Source: Anaeramoeba ignava (taxonomy: Eukaryota > Metamonada > Anaeramoebidae). From it: DNA of 64,000 nucleotides. This document shows positions 1 to 11,472 of the stretch, one piece after another. The stretch is taken from assembly GCA_028826165.1 (NCBI GenBank), contig JAPDFW010000081.1:886501-950500 (forward strand). The letters run 5' to 3'. Position numbers and translations under genes: made by a program. Under the pieces are notes generated by a model, which was not told the origin of the DNA, did not search any database, and saw only the letters and a list, made by a program, of their open reading frames with translations. Each line of letters opens with the position of its first letter. The first letter of the stretch is position 1.

Positions 1-1227
1 ATTTAAATCAAAATATTTAAATTCAAAAATATTTAAATCAAAAATATTTAAAATCAAAATAATTAAATCAAAAATATTTAAATCAAAATATTTAAATCAA
101 AATATTTAAATCAAAATATTTAAATCAAAAATATTTAAATCAAAATATTTAAATCAAAATATTTAAATCAAAATATTTAAATCAAAATATTAAAATCAAA
201 ATATTTAAATCAAAATATTTAAATCAAAATAATTAAATCAAAATAATTAAATCAAAATATTTAAATCAAAATATTAAAATCAAAATATTCAAATCAAAAT
301 ATTCAAATCAAAATAATTAAATAATAATATTTAAAATCAAAAATATTTAAATCAAAATAATTAAATCAAAAATATTTAAATCAAAATAATTAAATCAAAA
401 ATATTTAAATCAAAATATTTAAATCAAAAATATTCAAATCAAAATAATTAAATCAAAATAATTAAAATCAAAAATATTTAAATCAAAAATATTCAAATCA
501 AAATATTTAAATCAAAATATTTAAATCAAAATAATCAAATCAAAATAATCAAATCAAAATAATCAAATCAAAAATATTCATAATAATATTTAAATCAAAA
601 TATTTAAATCAAAATAATCATAAAAATATTAAAATCAAAATATTTAAATCAAAATATTTAAATCAAAAATATTAAAATCAAAAATATTAAAATCAAAATA
701 TTTAAATCAAAATAATTAAATCAAAATAATTAAATCAAAATATTTAAAATCAAAATATTAAAATCAAAATATTCAAATCAAAAATATTCAAATCAAAATA
801 ATTAAATAATAATATTTAAAATCAAAAATATTTAAATCAAAATAATCAAATCAAAAATATTCAAATCAAAAATTAAATAAAAATATTCATAATAATATTT
901 AAAATCAAAATATTTAAATCAAAAATATTCATAATAATATTTAAAATCAAAATATTTAAATCAAAAATATTTAAAATCAAAAATATTTAAATAAAAATAT
1001 TTATAATAATATTTAAATCAAATTTATTTAAAATCAAAAATATTCAGATCGAAATATTTAATTTCAAAAATATTTAAATCAAAATATTTAAATCAAAATA
1101 TTTAAATCAAAATATTTAAATCAAAATATTTAAATCAAAATATTTAAATCAAAATATTTAAATCAAAATATTTAAAATCAAAATAATTAAATCAAAATAT
1201 TCATAATAATATTTCAAAAAAAAATAG
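1..1227. repeat. Microsatellite-filled intron of the SDR gene
   Basis: About 1.2 kb made almost only of a degenerate unit of about 11-14 bp (AAATCAAAATATTT and variants). No coding frame is visible. It ends in TAG at 1225-1227, and the conserved SDR sequence opens directly after it, so this is best read as the 3' part of an intron. The upstream exon with the Rossmann glycine motif lies outside the window. Confidence 0.75.
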
Positions 1228-2010
1228 TTCAAAAATCATTCATATTATGAAACAAGTAAATACCACTCAGAAGCAGAATTACTTAAAATTTCACTTCAAA
1301 CAGGCTTAGAAGTCGTTTTTATTAATCCTGTTGCTATTTTGGGAGAATTTGATTTTAAAATGTCGCCAGTTGGTTTAATGTTCAAAAAAATAGCACAAAA
1401 TAAAATTCCAGTTTTTCCATCAAAAGGAAAATATTCATTTGTTGGAGCATATGATATTGCGAAAGCTTCTTATCGAGCAATGAAATATGGAAAAAACGGA
1501 CAAAAATATATCATTTCACATGATGAACAATTAACAACAGAAAAACTTCTTGATTGGATTCTTGAATCAACAAATGCTAAAAAACCCAAACTTATGATCA
1601 ATTCTACTGCTTTAAAATATGTTGCTTGGGTAAAAGATATGTTTGAGAAATATTTTTTCACTTTTGACCGTTTTTTTGAGGTTGCTTCTCTTTTTAGTTA
1701 TCACTCAATGAAATATTTATGTTCTGGTCAAGTTTATGATAATTCTTTAGTCAAAAAAGATTTGGGAATAAAATTTAAAAGTCTAAAAGTTTGTTTTGAA
1801 GAACATATAGATTGGTTAAAAAATAATGGATTTATTGTAATCAAAAAAAATGATGAAGATGATGATGAAGATGATGATGAAGATGAAGATGAAGATGATA
1901 ATTTTACTGATGATTTTTATAATGAAAATGAAAATGAAAATGAAAATCAAAATGAAAATGAAAATCAAAATCAAAATCAAAATGAAAAACAAAATCAAAA
2001 TCAAAATTAA
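1228..2010 (+). CDS. Extended SDR / NAD-dependent epimerase-dehydratase, 3' exon (partial)
   Basis: Partial gene, 260 residues seen. The exon opens after a TAG acceptor and the frame is open upstream of the first ATG (1339). The catalytic YxxxK is read as YETSK at residues 7-11, followed by the family strand-loop VFINPVAILG. Residues 40-200 look like the substrate-binding half of dihydroflavonol-reductase or 3-beta-HSD-like SDRs. The N-terminal NAD-binding half is missing (upstream intron). The C-terminus runs into an Asp/Glu tract and then an NEN/NQN tract. That tail is continuous with the non-coding repeat after the stop, so it may be repeat sequence captured into the frame. An NAD(P)-dependent oxidoreductase or epimerase role is inferred from the family; the substrate is unknown. 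It converges on the Rab gene downstream. Confidence 0.75.
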   Translation, partial: FKNHSYYETSKYHSEAELLKISLQTGLEVVFINPVAILGEFDFKMSPVGLMFKKIAQNKIPVFPSKGKYSFVGAYDIAKASYRAMKYGKNGQKYIISHDEQLTTEKLLDWILESTNAKKPKLMINSTALKYVAWVKDMFEKYFFTFDRFFEVASLFSYHSMKYLCSGQVYDNSLVKKDLGIKFKSLKVCFEEHIDWLKNNGFIVIKKNDEDDDEDDDEDEDEDDNFTDDFYNENENENENQNENENQNQNQNEKQNQNQN

Positions 2011-2424
2011 AATCAAAATCAAAATTAAAATCAAAATTAAAATCAAAATCAAAATTAAAATCAAAATGAAAATTAAAATCAAAATCAAAATCAAAATTAA
2101 AATTAAAATTAAAATGAAAATCAAATTCAAAATGAAAATCAAAATCAAAATTAAAATCAAAATCAAAATTAAAATTAAAATTAAAATTAAAATCAAAATT
2201 AAAAATTAAAATCAAAATGAAAATCAAAATTAAAATCAAAATCAAAATGAAAATCAAAATTAAAACTAAAAATTAAAATTAAAAATTAAAAATTAAAAAT
2301 GTTAACATAATTATTCGTTTATTAAAATTGTTGTTTACTCTTTCTGAAAAAAAAACAAAAACAGAAGATAAAAAGTAAATATTGAAAATCTTTTTTTTTG
2401 ATTTCTATTTCCTTTCCAACAAAT
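2011..2424. repeat. AATCAAAATTAA repeat between convergent genes
   Basis: From 2011 to about 2300 the AAAATCAAAATTA repeat of the SDR tail continues past its TAA stop. Bases 2300-2424 are ordinary AT-rich 3' flank. Long LI, IK and FD reading frames here are products of the repeat, not genes. Confidence 0.8.
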
Positions 2425-4416
2425 TTAACAACAACCCGATTTATTAACTGGTTTTTTTTCATCTTCTTCAATTTTTTGAATAAGATTTTCTGCTTTTTCT
2501 TCTTTTTTTTCAGAATTTGAATGAATAACAAATAAACTTCTTGCTAAAAAAATTTAAATAGAAAAAATAGAATTTGAATGAATTTTTTTTTTTGGAATTT
2601 GAATAATTGATTAATTACCAATTTCTTTAAACATTTCTCTTATATTTTGACCAGTTTTTGCTGAAGTTTCAAAGAAAATTAATCGATTTTCATCAGCAAA
2701 TTCTTTTGCTTCTGAATATTCAATTTTTCTTTTTTCTAAATCAGCTTTATTTCCAGCCAAAACAATAACAAATGAAGAAGGTTGTTGTAATAGAAAATAA
2801 ACCCAAGAACGAGCTTTTTCAAAAGAATTCTTTTGTAAACAGAAAAAGTAATCAATAAATAAATAAATCAACAAATCAATAAATCAATTAAATAAATAAA
2901 TAAATAAATCAAATAAATCAATAAATCAATTAAATAAATTGAAATGATTAAAATAAATTTTTTTTGTTGTTGAAAAATTACTTGATTTGAAATATCATAA
3001 ATAACAATTGCGCAAGCAGCATTTCTAATATAATTTGGTGCAAAGCTATTAAATCTTTCTTGACCAGCTGTATCCCAGATCTGCATATTGAATTGAATTA
3101 AATATTGAATTGAATTGAATTGAATTAAATTGAATTGAATTGAAATTGAATTTTAAATATTGAATTGAATATTTTAAAGTTTCAAAAGAAAATTGAATTG
3201 AATTGAATTAAATTGAATTGAATTAAATTGAATATTGAATTAAATATTGGAATTGAATTGAATTTGAATTTAAAACAATAACAAATGAAGAAAAATTGTA
3301 ATAGAAAATTGAATTAAATTGAAAAAAATTGCTTTTTGAATTGAATATTGAATTGAAAACAGAATTGTAATGAATTAAATAAATAAATAACAAATAAATA
3401 AATAAATAAATCAATAAATAAATGAATAAATAAATAAATAAATGAATAAATCAACAAATAAATAAATCAAATAAATCAATAAATCAACAAATCAATTAAA
3501 TAAATTGAAAATTGAAAAATAAATTGAAAAATTAATTGATTTGAAATATCATAAATGGAACAATTGAATTGAATCGAATTGGAATTTGGAATAAATATTT
3601 GGTGCAAAGCTATTAAAATTTTGAATTGAATCAAAATTTGAATCGAATTAATCGATTGAATTGAATTGAATTAAATATTGAATTGAATTGAATTAAATTG
3701 AATTGGGAATTAAATAAATATTGAATTGAATTAAATTGAATTGAATTAAATTGAATTGAATTGAATTAAATATTGAATTGAATTGAATTAAATTGAATTG
3801 AATTAAATATTGAATTGAATTGAATTAAATATTGAATTAAATATTGAATTAAATATTGAATTGAATTGAATTGAATTGAATATTGAATTGAATATTGAAT
3901 TGAATATTGAATTGAATATTGAATTAAATATTGAATTGAATTGAATATTGAATTGAATTGAATTGAATTGAATTGAATATTGAATTGAATTAAATATTGA
4001 ATTAAATATTGAATTGAATATTGAATTAAATATTGAATTAAATATTGAATTGAATATTGAATTGAATATTGAATTAAATATTGAATTAAATATTGAATTA
4101 AATATTGAATTGAATAAAGCTTCGTTTTGTAAAATCAAACCATTTGATTTTCAACTTGAATTGTTTCTGAAAAGAAAGCAACTTTTTGTTTTAAATGATA
4201 AAAATAAAGTTTATAAATTAAAATGGTTAAAATATAAATAAAAATAAAATATAAAAAATATAAAAATAAATATAAATTACCTCCTATTGTTGGATCTTTA
4301 TGAACTAGAAATTCATCTTTACTAAACTTCCAAACAATACAACTTTTCCCAACTCCACTTTCTCCAAGTAAAACAATTTTAAATTGAGGGAGAGATAAAG
4401 TTGGAGTTAATTCCAT
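2425..4416 (-). CDS. Rab GTPase, Rab5/Rab22-like
   Basis: Five exons on the minus strand: 4416-4281, 4181-4141, 3080-2982, 2829-2619 and 2543-2425, all GT-AG, giving about 201 residues. Motifs in order: P-loop GESGVGKS (18-25), switch [30 protein letters not shown], and C-terminal GCC for double geranylgeranylation. The [20 protein letters not shown] stretch is typical of the Rab5/22 group, so a role in early endocytic traffic is inferred. The exon 2/exon 3 junction (ATG at 4141, ATC at 3080) lacks about four residues normally found between the beta-2 and beta-3 strands. Intron 2 (3081-4140) is filled with a GAATT/GAATATT repeat and holds a degraded copy of exons 3-4. It shares a 109-bp promoter gap with the divergent helicase gene. 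Confidence 0.88.
3081..4140. repeat. Rab intron 2: GAATTGAATATT repeat with exon remnants
   Basis: Mostly GAATT and GAATATT units. Stretches at about 3274-3315, 3330-3400 and 3536-3632 are recognisable fragments of downstream exons 4 and 3 and of the intron between them (see findings). The regular repeat is densest from 3660 to 4115. Confidence 0.8.
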
Positions 4417-4525
4417 TTGCAATAATAAAAAAAAAATAATAAAAAAGAAAAAAGAAAAGAAAAAATGAAAAAAAATGAAAAAAAAAATTTTTTAATTAAA
4501 TTTTTTTCATTTTTTTTTTTGTTAA
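4417..4525. promoter_or_regulatory. Bidirectional promoter gap, Rab5-like / helicase
   Basis: 109 bp separate two divergent start codons. Each side carries the A-run to T-run element with a central CAT in its own direction of transcription: on the plus strand at 4501-4520, six bases before the helicase ATG; on the minus strand at about 4461-4487. The same element precedes most genes in the window. Promoter function is inferred from position and recurrence. Confidence 0.5.
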
Positions 4526-7367
4526 ATGAATCCTTTTTTACAAGGTTTAAATCAAGCTGTTTCTTCAATAAATAAAAATTTACAACCAAAAAGATCACAA
4601 ACAGAAGAAAAAGAAAAGAAAAAGAAGAAGAAATTGGGATAGATTTATCAAGTGAAGATAATTCAGAAGATTTTTTAGAAGATGAATATGAAAATAAAAA
4701 TAAATTTGAAAATGAATTTGAAAATAAATTTGAAAATGAAAAAGAAAAAACAAAGAAAAAAAAGCCTAAAAAAAGAAGTGCAAAATCATTTCAAACAATG
4801 GATTTGAATAAAAATACATTTAGAGGAGTTAATTTTTGTGGATATAAAACACCAACACCAATTCAAAGAAAAACAATAACACACATTTTTAAAGGAAGAG
4901 ATATTGTCGCAATGGCGCGAACTGGATCAGGAAAAACAGGAGCATTTTTAATACCCATCATAAATCAATTAAGGAAACACGAGGACAAAGTAGGATGTCG
5001 GGCGTTAATATTGAGCCCGACAAGAGAAATAGCGTTACAAACATTACGATTTGCGAAAAAAATAGGGAAATTTACTGGACTCCGTTTTTCCGTTCTTGTT
5101 GGCGGTCATGCCATAGAGGGCCAGTTCGAAAGACTTGCGGCAAATCCTGATGTAATTATTGCCACGCCAGGAAGGCTTTTGCACTTGCTAAAGGAAATCC
5201 CCACGTTCAAATTATCTGCAACTCAATTTCTTGTTATGGATGAAGCTGACCAACTTTTTGACATGGGATTCCAAGAGCAAATCACAGATATTCTGCGGCA
5301 TCTTCCCGTAGAGAAACAAACTCTTCTTTTCTCAGCAACAATGCCTAAACTTCTTATTGAATTCGTTAATCTTGGGTTAAATAACCCCAAAATGATTAGA
5401 CTTGATGTCGATTTTTCAATTAGTCCGAATTTGTCAATGAATTTCTTCTCTCTTCGTTTGGAAGATAAAACTCCCGCTCTTTTGTACTTGATTTTCAATG
5501 TTATCAAATTAAATCCCGTTATCAACAACGAAGAAAATCGGAACCAACTTATGCAAACTCGTTCGAAATCGAAAAATTCCAAAAAATTCAGCACAAACAA
5601 GCAATCCCCAAAAATCCCATCCAAACAAAAAGACTTCAAAGACCAGACAATCATCTTTGTAAGCACAAGGCATCACGTTGAATTTTTCAGCAAGCTTCTC
5701 GAGCACCACGGGGTGATGTCGTCGTGTATCTATGGAAAAATGGATCAACAACTCAGGAATGAAAATATCGAATCATTTCGAAAAGGAAAAACCCAATTTT
5801 TAATTGTGACTGATATTGCAGCAAGAGGAATAGACATCCCTCTTTTGGATCATGTTATCAACTTTGATTTTCCTCCAAAACCAAAGCTTTATATCCATCG
5901 TGTTGGAAGAGTCGCAAGACGCGATCGCAAAGGAAATGCGTTCAATTTAATTTCGAATGATGAGCTTCCTTATCTTTTTGATCTCTTTATATTTCTTGAC
6001 AAAATAGACATCAACAAAGATTTCAATTTTGATTTCGAGACTCGATTTATTCGACAAAAGGAACAGACCATCAACGATCTGCAAATTCAAGATTCCCGCC
6101 ATAATATCGGAAAATTTCCACAATCCATGATTGATTCCAATTCAGATTCTGTTGAAAAACTGATTGCAATGGATTCCCAACTTGAGTCTCTCTTTAAATC
6201 AATGAAAAATTCCTACCAGATTTATCACAAAACAAGGCCGCAACCTTCTTCAATTGGCATTTCAAAAGCAAAAACATTTTCCCTCTTTAATCAGAGTCTT
6301 CCTTTCCACAATCTTCTTGAAAAGAATGCTGATCAAGGTAAAATTTCTCGAGAAAAATTTGTTGCTCAAATTCATGAATTTCGACCCAAACAGACAATTT
6401 TCGAAGTTGGAATTGATCCAAATTCTCTTCTTAATTCAAAAAAAGGAGCTGAAGTTAATAAAAGTGCGCTTATTATGATTGATAAAAGGAGTAGAGATGA
6501 AGACAAGATTGAGAAAGTTAATCAAACAAAAAATTTATATAAATCGAAAATGGAAGTTTTAAATACAAATCAAAATACAAATCAAAATACAAATCAAAAT
6601 ACAAATCAAAATTTAAATCAAAATACAAATCAAAATTCAAATCAAAATTCAAATCAAACTAAATCAAAATCATTCAAACAAGAAGAATTTTACATTCCAT
6701 ATATTCCTCAAAATGCTTTTAAAGAGGATGCTCTTCAAATAACAAGCAAATTTTCTAATGGAAACAAAGAAACAAAAACATTAGAAGAATCTGTTTTAGA
6801 TATAATTCCTGACGAAAGAGACTCAATCATTCAAAAGAAAAATATTCTTCGTTGGGACAGAAAAAAAAAGAAATTTGTCCACTCAGTTATGGGAAAAGGG
6901 GCTTGGATTCATGGAGAACAAACAATTCGGAATGAAAGTGGACAACGTATTCTTCAAAAAAATCTTGTCAAAAAAAATTTATATGAAAAATGGAAATCAA
7001 AAACTCATTTGAGAATTCAAACTGAAGGGGAAAAAGAAGATCATTCAATTTCTTCAAGAAGAAAACCTCTCCCATTAATTCTTCAAAATTTACCAAGACA
7101 TCAAACAAATCAAAAAGCAAAACAAGAATTATTAAATGAAGAACAAATTAGAAGAAAAAGAAGAATTAATGAAAGAAATAAATTAAAAATGAATCAAAAT
7201 CAAAATAATCAAAAATCAAAAATCAAAATCAAAATCAAAAAAATTCACCTTCTAAATCTCAAGGAAAACAAAATCAAAGACAAAATCAAAGACAAAATCA
7301 AAAACCAAAACCTTTTGCAAAGAAACATAGATCATCAAAAATGCGTTCATTTAAAAAAAGGAAATGA
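4526..7367 (+). CDS. DBP10: DEAD-box RNA helicase, DDX54/Dbp10 family
   Basis: The core is intact from 4798. Q motif (GYKTPTPIQ), motif I ARTGSGKT, Ia PTREIALQ, Ib TPGR, II DEAD, III SAT, IV-VI including ARGIDIP and HRVGRVAR. The C-terminal half contains the Dbp10CT signature (LRWDRKKKKFV, then GAWIHGE). Dbp10 homologues are nucleolar and act in 60S ribosome biogenesis. Two frame problems flank the core. The likely start ATG (4526, MNPFLQGLNQ) is one frame away from the acidic stretch that leads into the core; a small intron or an indel near 4605-4640 would join them. In the C-terminal NQ tract (7209-7221, two 5-A runs) the frame shifts again, and only the shifted frame gives the basic tail ending KMRSFKKRK and TGA at 7367. 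The unshifted frame ends in nonsense at 7398. Confidence 0.9.
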
Positions 7368-7505
7368 AATTTTTTTTTTTCTTTCTTTCTTTCTTTAAAA
7401 AATAAAAAATTTTTAGATTTCATTTTTTCATTTTTTCATTTTTTCTTGAATAAATTTAATTAAAATTATAAAATTATAAAAAAAAAACTAAATTTTTATA
7501 ATTAA

Positions 7506-10500
7506 ATGGAAATATCAGGAATTTATTTGTTTCTTATAATTATTTTTGGATTTTCAATTGTTATTTTATTTTTCAGATTAATTAAAAAATTAATTTTTGT
7601 CAGTTGGAAAGCTTGTTTTCCTTTTGCAAAAAATAGAAATGGACCCAAATTTTTTTATTGGATTCGTTATTTAAATGACAAAACAAAATTATTTCTTTCT
7701 CATTATTTTTCGATTCGACATACTTTTGGATATTTTTGGGTAATTAACATTTTCATTTCAAAATTTTAATTTTATTTTTAATTTTAATTTGAATTTTAAT
7801 TTCATTAGGAAATATCACAAGATTTTGTTACAATTATTGCAATTATAATTTTTATTATTGAACAATATTATCAAGATAATCAGAAATTGTTTTCATTTGA
7901 AATTGTTATGGCTTCTTTTTTTGCAATAGATTATCTTATGAGATTTTTAGTTTGTGATAATAAAATGAAATTTTTTTATTCCAAATGGGGGTTGATAGAT
8001 TTTGCCACTTTTATGCCAGTTTTTATAGCGTAATTTATTATTTGAATTTTAAATATTATTTAATTATTAAATTATTAAATTATTTATTGGATAGGATGAT
8101 TCTTTCAAAAAATCAAATTAATGATGAATTACAAGTACTTAGAGCTCTTAGAGTTCTTAGAATTCTGAGAGTTTTTCGTTTTCTTTTATACACATCTTCA
8201 GGTAAAATATATATATATATATATAAATAATAAATATATTTTTATATATATTTTTATTTTTATATTTTATCATTTAGAAATTTCAAGACAAATTTTAAAA
8301 GTTGGTTTAACTTTTATCGCTTTAATTTTAATCACATCAACAATGATAAGATTTATAGAAAAATATAGAAACACGAATGAATTAAATTTTCACGATTCTA
8401 TTTACTTCATTATTGTAAGTATCACAACTGTTGGATATGGAGATATAACACCAGGATCTGATTTGGGAAGATTAGTTGTTGTTATTATGCTACTTGTTAC
8501 ACTATTTGTTGTGCCCTATCAAGTAAATATTAAAAAAAAAAACAATTTAAGTTGTTTGTTTTTTTGACAAGAAAATTTTCCCTAAAACAAAAAAAATTTT
8601 TTTTTTCATTGAATTTTTCTTTTCTTATTTGAATAAAAAAAATAATTTAGATTTCTGAATTATCAAGTCTTGTCAGTAGTCGAACAGCATATCTGGGATC
8701 ATACTCACAATCCAAGAAAGCCAAGCATATAGTTCTATCTGGAGATGTAACATACTCATCACTTTTCCATTTCGCACATGAGTTTTTCTACTCGTACAAT
8801 TCACGAGAGAAAGTGAACATAGTTGTTTTAATGCGAAACAAACCAAGTCACGAAATCAAGCAACTTCTCAGACACCCCAAATTCCATGGGAGAATACAAT
8901 GGTTGAATGGTTCACCGATTGACGAACACGATCTCTTGCGAGCAGATATTCATTCAAGTTGGGGATTCTTCACTTTGGCGAATAAGTTCTCGACCAATGT
9001 TGAGGAATCGGATTCCAAAAACATTTTTTCCTCATTGGTTGTGCGACAAATCTCGCCAGAAACACCAATTTTTGCGCAATCAATACGTTCTATTTCCAAT
9101 GAGCAGTTTAGAACGCTTGATGTTGAGAGAATTCTATGTGTCGATATTCTCAAAAATTATATTTTAGCAATGAGTTGTTTGAGTCCTGGATTTTCAACGC
9201 TTATTTTCAATCTGCTCAGATCATATGCGAGCTTTGACGTCTCATCTGAGCAGTGGAACATAATGCAAAATATGAATAACGCAGAGCCTGATTGGGAGAA
9301 GGAATGTTTTCATAGCTCGCTGATGAAAATCTATGTTCTCAAGCTCCCCAAGTTTTATGAGGGAAGATTATTCTCAGATATTTCCACAAGTCTCCGCAGG
9401 GTTGAGATCTGTGTATTCGGTGTTGCGGTTCTGGACGATTCAGTACAGAAGGTGTGTGTGATGAATCCTGGATCCACTTACAAAATACAGCCCGATGACG
9501 TTGTATTTATCTTAGCGGATTCCAAAGAAAAAGTGGAACAAGCCTTTTTTAACTCTTCAGATGAAAAAGATTATCTTCTTGCAATTCAATCAAATGACAT
9601 CCAAATTGACAATTTTCTCATATCTTCAAAAACCACTTCTCTCACTGAAAAACTTGCTTTATCGCAACTCGATATTTACAAAGAAGATAACGGAATGACG
9701 ATACACCCCCAAACAAACGAGTCACTGAAACTAGTTCAGGATGTGATCAATGAGAAGGAAATTTTTGGAGGAAAAAATTCTGATCAAGAAGATTTTGATC
9801 CAAAAAATTTTCATTTGAAAAAATTCCTCACAAAAGGATCTCCATTTGCGAACGAAGAAATGATGGACAATCCATTTTCGTCGCCAAGAGCACTTATTGG
9901 ATTGGAAGATGATGAGGAGCAAAGCCATCCTCTTTTCGACAGTTTGGATCCTGAAACAACGTATCTTGATGATGAACCGCATTCACTGGAATCGTGCACA
10001 CTTGAGAACTGCACAAATTTCCGCGGGCACATTATCATTACTGGATGCACAAACAGTCTCCATCATTTTGTTGCTTGTTTGCGCTCACGCAGATGGGGAA
10101 AACTTTATCCGGTTGTGATTTTTAATCCCTGATATTTCTACAAATGATTGGAGAGAAGTTTCCCGTTTTCCAGATGTTTATTATTTGGCTGGAAATATCA
10201 AATCAAGCCATGATCTCTCAAGAGTCGGTGTTGATCGCTCAGGTAGAGTTATTATCCTTACAAACAAAGTCAAGGTGTCTGAAAATCTACAGAGTAAATC
10301 TGCTGATGAATTTTTTGTTGATGCTGACAATATCTTTGCAATAAGAGGAATCGAATCTCGTGAGAATTTCCCTTTTGTAATTTCTGAGATTGTTCATTCA
10401 AGTAATCTTTGTTACATGAAATCTCGAGCTTTGAATCGACGTTTTGAGCGCAAAGCCTTTCACAATAATATCAATTTACAAAATGAAAATGAAAATCAAA

Positions 10501-11282
10501 AAAATCAAAAAAATCAAAATCAAAAAAATCAAAATCAAAAAAATCAAAATCAAAAAAATCAAAAAAATCAAAAAAATCAAAAAAATCAAAAAAATCAAAA
10601 TTTAAATCAAAAAAATTTAACCAAAAAAATCTCCAGTTCTCATATTCTCACTAAAATTGATTTTGTCAACTATGTTCTTCATCCTTATTTCGTCAGTGGT
10701 CGCGTTTTTTTAACTTCTGTTCTTGATGAACTATTTGCTTGGATATTCTGGGTTCCTGATCTTCTTCCTGTTCTTTCACAACTTATTATCGGTACACACC
10801 ATAAAATAACATCTTTTTCTCATTTGGAGATTCAGCAATCAAAACTTTTCATGATGAAAATCACATCCCGTTTAATTGGAAAAGAATTCTCTTTTGTTTA
10901 TAAAATACTTCTTGATGAATTTGGAATTTTGCCAATTGCTATTTATCGTTCAGGTTCAAGTTATCAAAATCCTTCACCTTTCCCTTATGTCTATACAAAT
11001 CCACGTTCAACAACTATTTTATTTACTGGAGACCGCCTTTTTGTTCTTGCTCCAGATGTAGAGGTTATTAGAAGAGCAAATGAAATTGATGCTGATGAAA
11101 ATCAAGAAGATCATCAAGTGATTTTAGAAGATGATGATTCTAATGAAAATGAGAAATTACAAAACCAAAGTGCAGATTTGGAAATTTTTTCAAGATCAGA
11201 AGAAGATGATGAAAATGGAAATGAGAATGAAAATGATAAAAGTACTGTAGTACTTTTTTCTGATGATTTTAGTGATATTTAA
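7506..11282 (+). CDS. Calcium-activated (BK/Slo-like) voltage-gated K+ channel
   Basis: Exons 7506-7739, 7809-8029, 8095-8201, 8278-8522 and 8651-11282; about 1,145 residues. Exon 1 carries an extra N-terminal membrane helix (BK-type S0). Exons 2-3 carry S1-S4; S4 reads RALRVLRILRVFR, an arginine at every third position. Exon 4 has the pore with filter TTVGYGD (about 237-243). Exon 5 has two RCK gating-ring domains: RCK1 begins KHIVLSGDVTYSS, RCK2 begins GHIIITGCTNSLHH. A lysine-rich (NQK)n insertion lies at 10490-10620, and the C-terminus is acid-rich. No classical calcium bowl is obvious. The reading frame breaks at 10130 (CCC TGA): skipping one base restores the RCK2 sequence DISTNDWREVSRFPDV. 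A plasma-membrane K+ efflux role follows from the family. Confidence 0.9.
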
Positions 11283-11472
11283 GAATTTTGAAAAGAAAAC
11301 AAGAAGAATTTTAAAAAGAAAAAAACAATTAATATTTTTGTTGATATTTTGTTTATCTTTTTTATCTTTTTGTTGTTGAATAAAATTAATTTTAATTTTA
11401 ATTTTGATTTTAAATTTTAATTTTAATTTTAATTTTTGATTTTTGATTTTTGAAATGAATGCTCAATAATCC

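Noticed and set aside
1-1227. CRISPR-like array
   Set aside because: Units are adjacent and degenerate, with no unique spacers; eukaryotic intron context.
3081-4140. A microexon supplying the missing Rab residues
   Set aside because: No AG-N12-GT arrangement on the minus strand was found in the intron.
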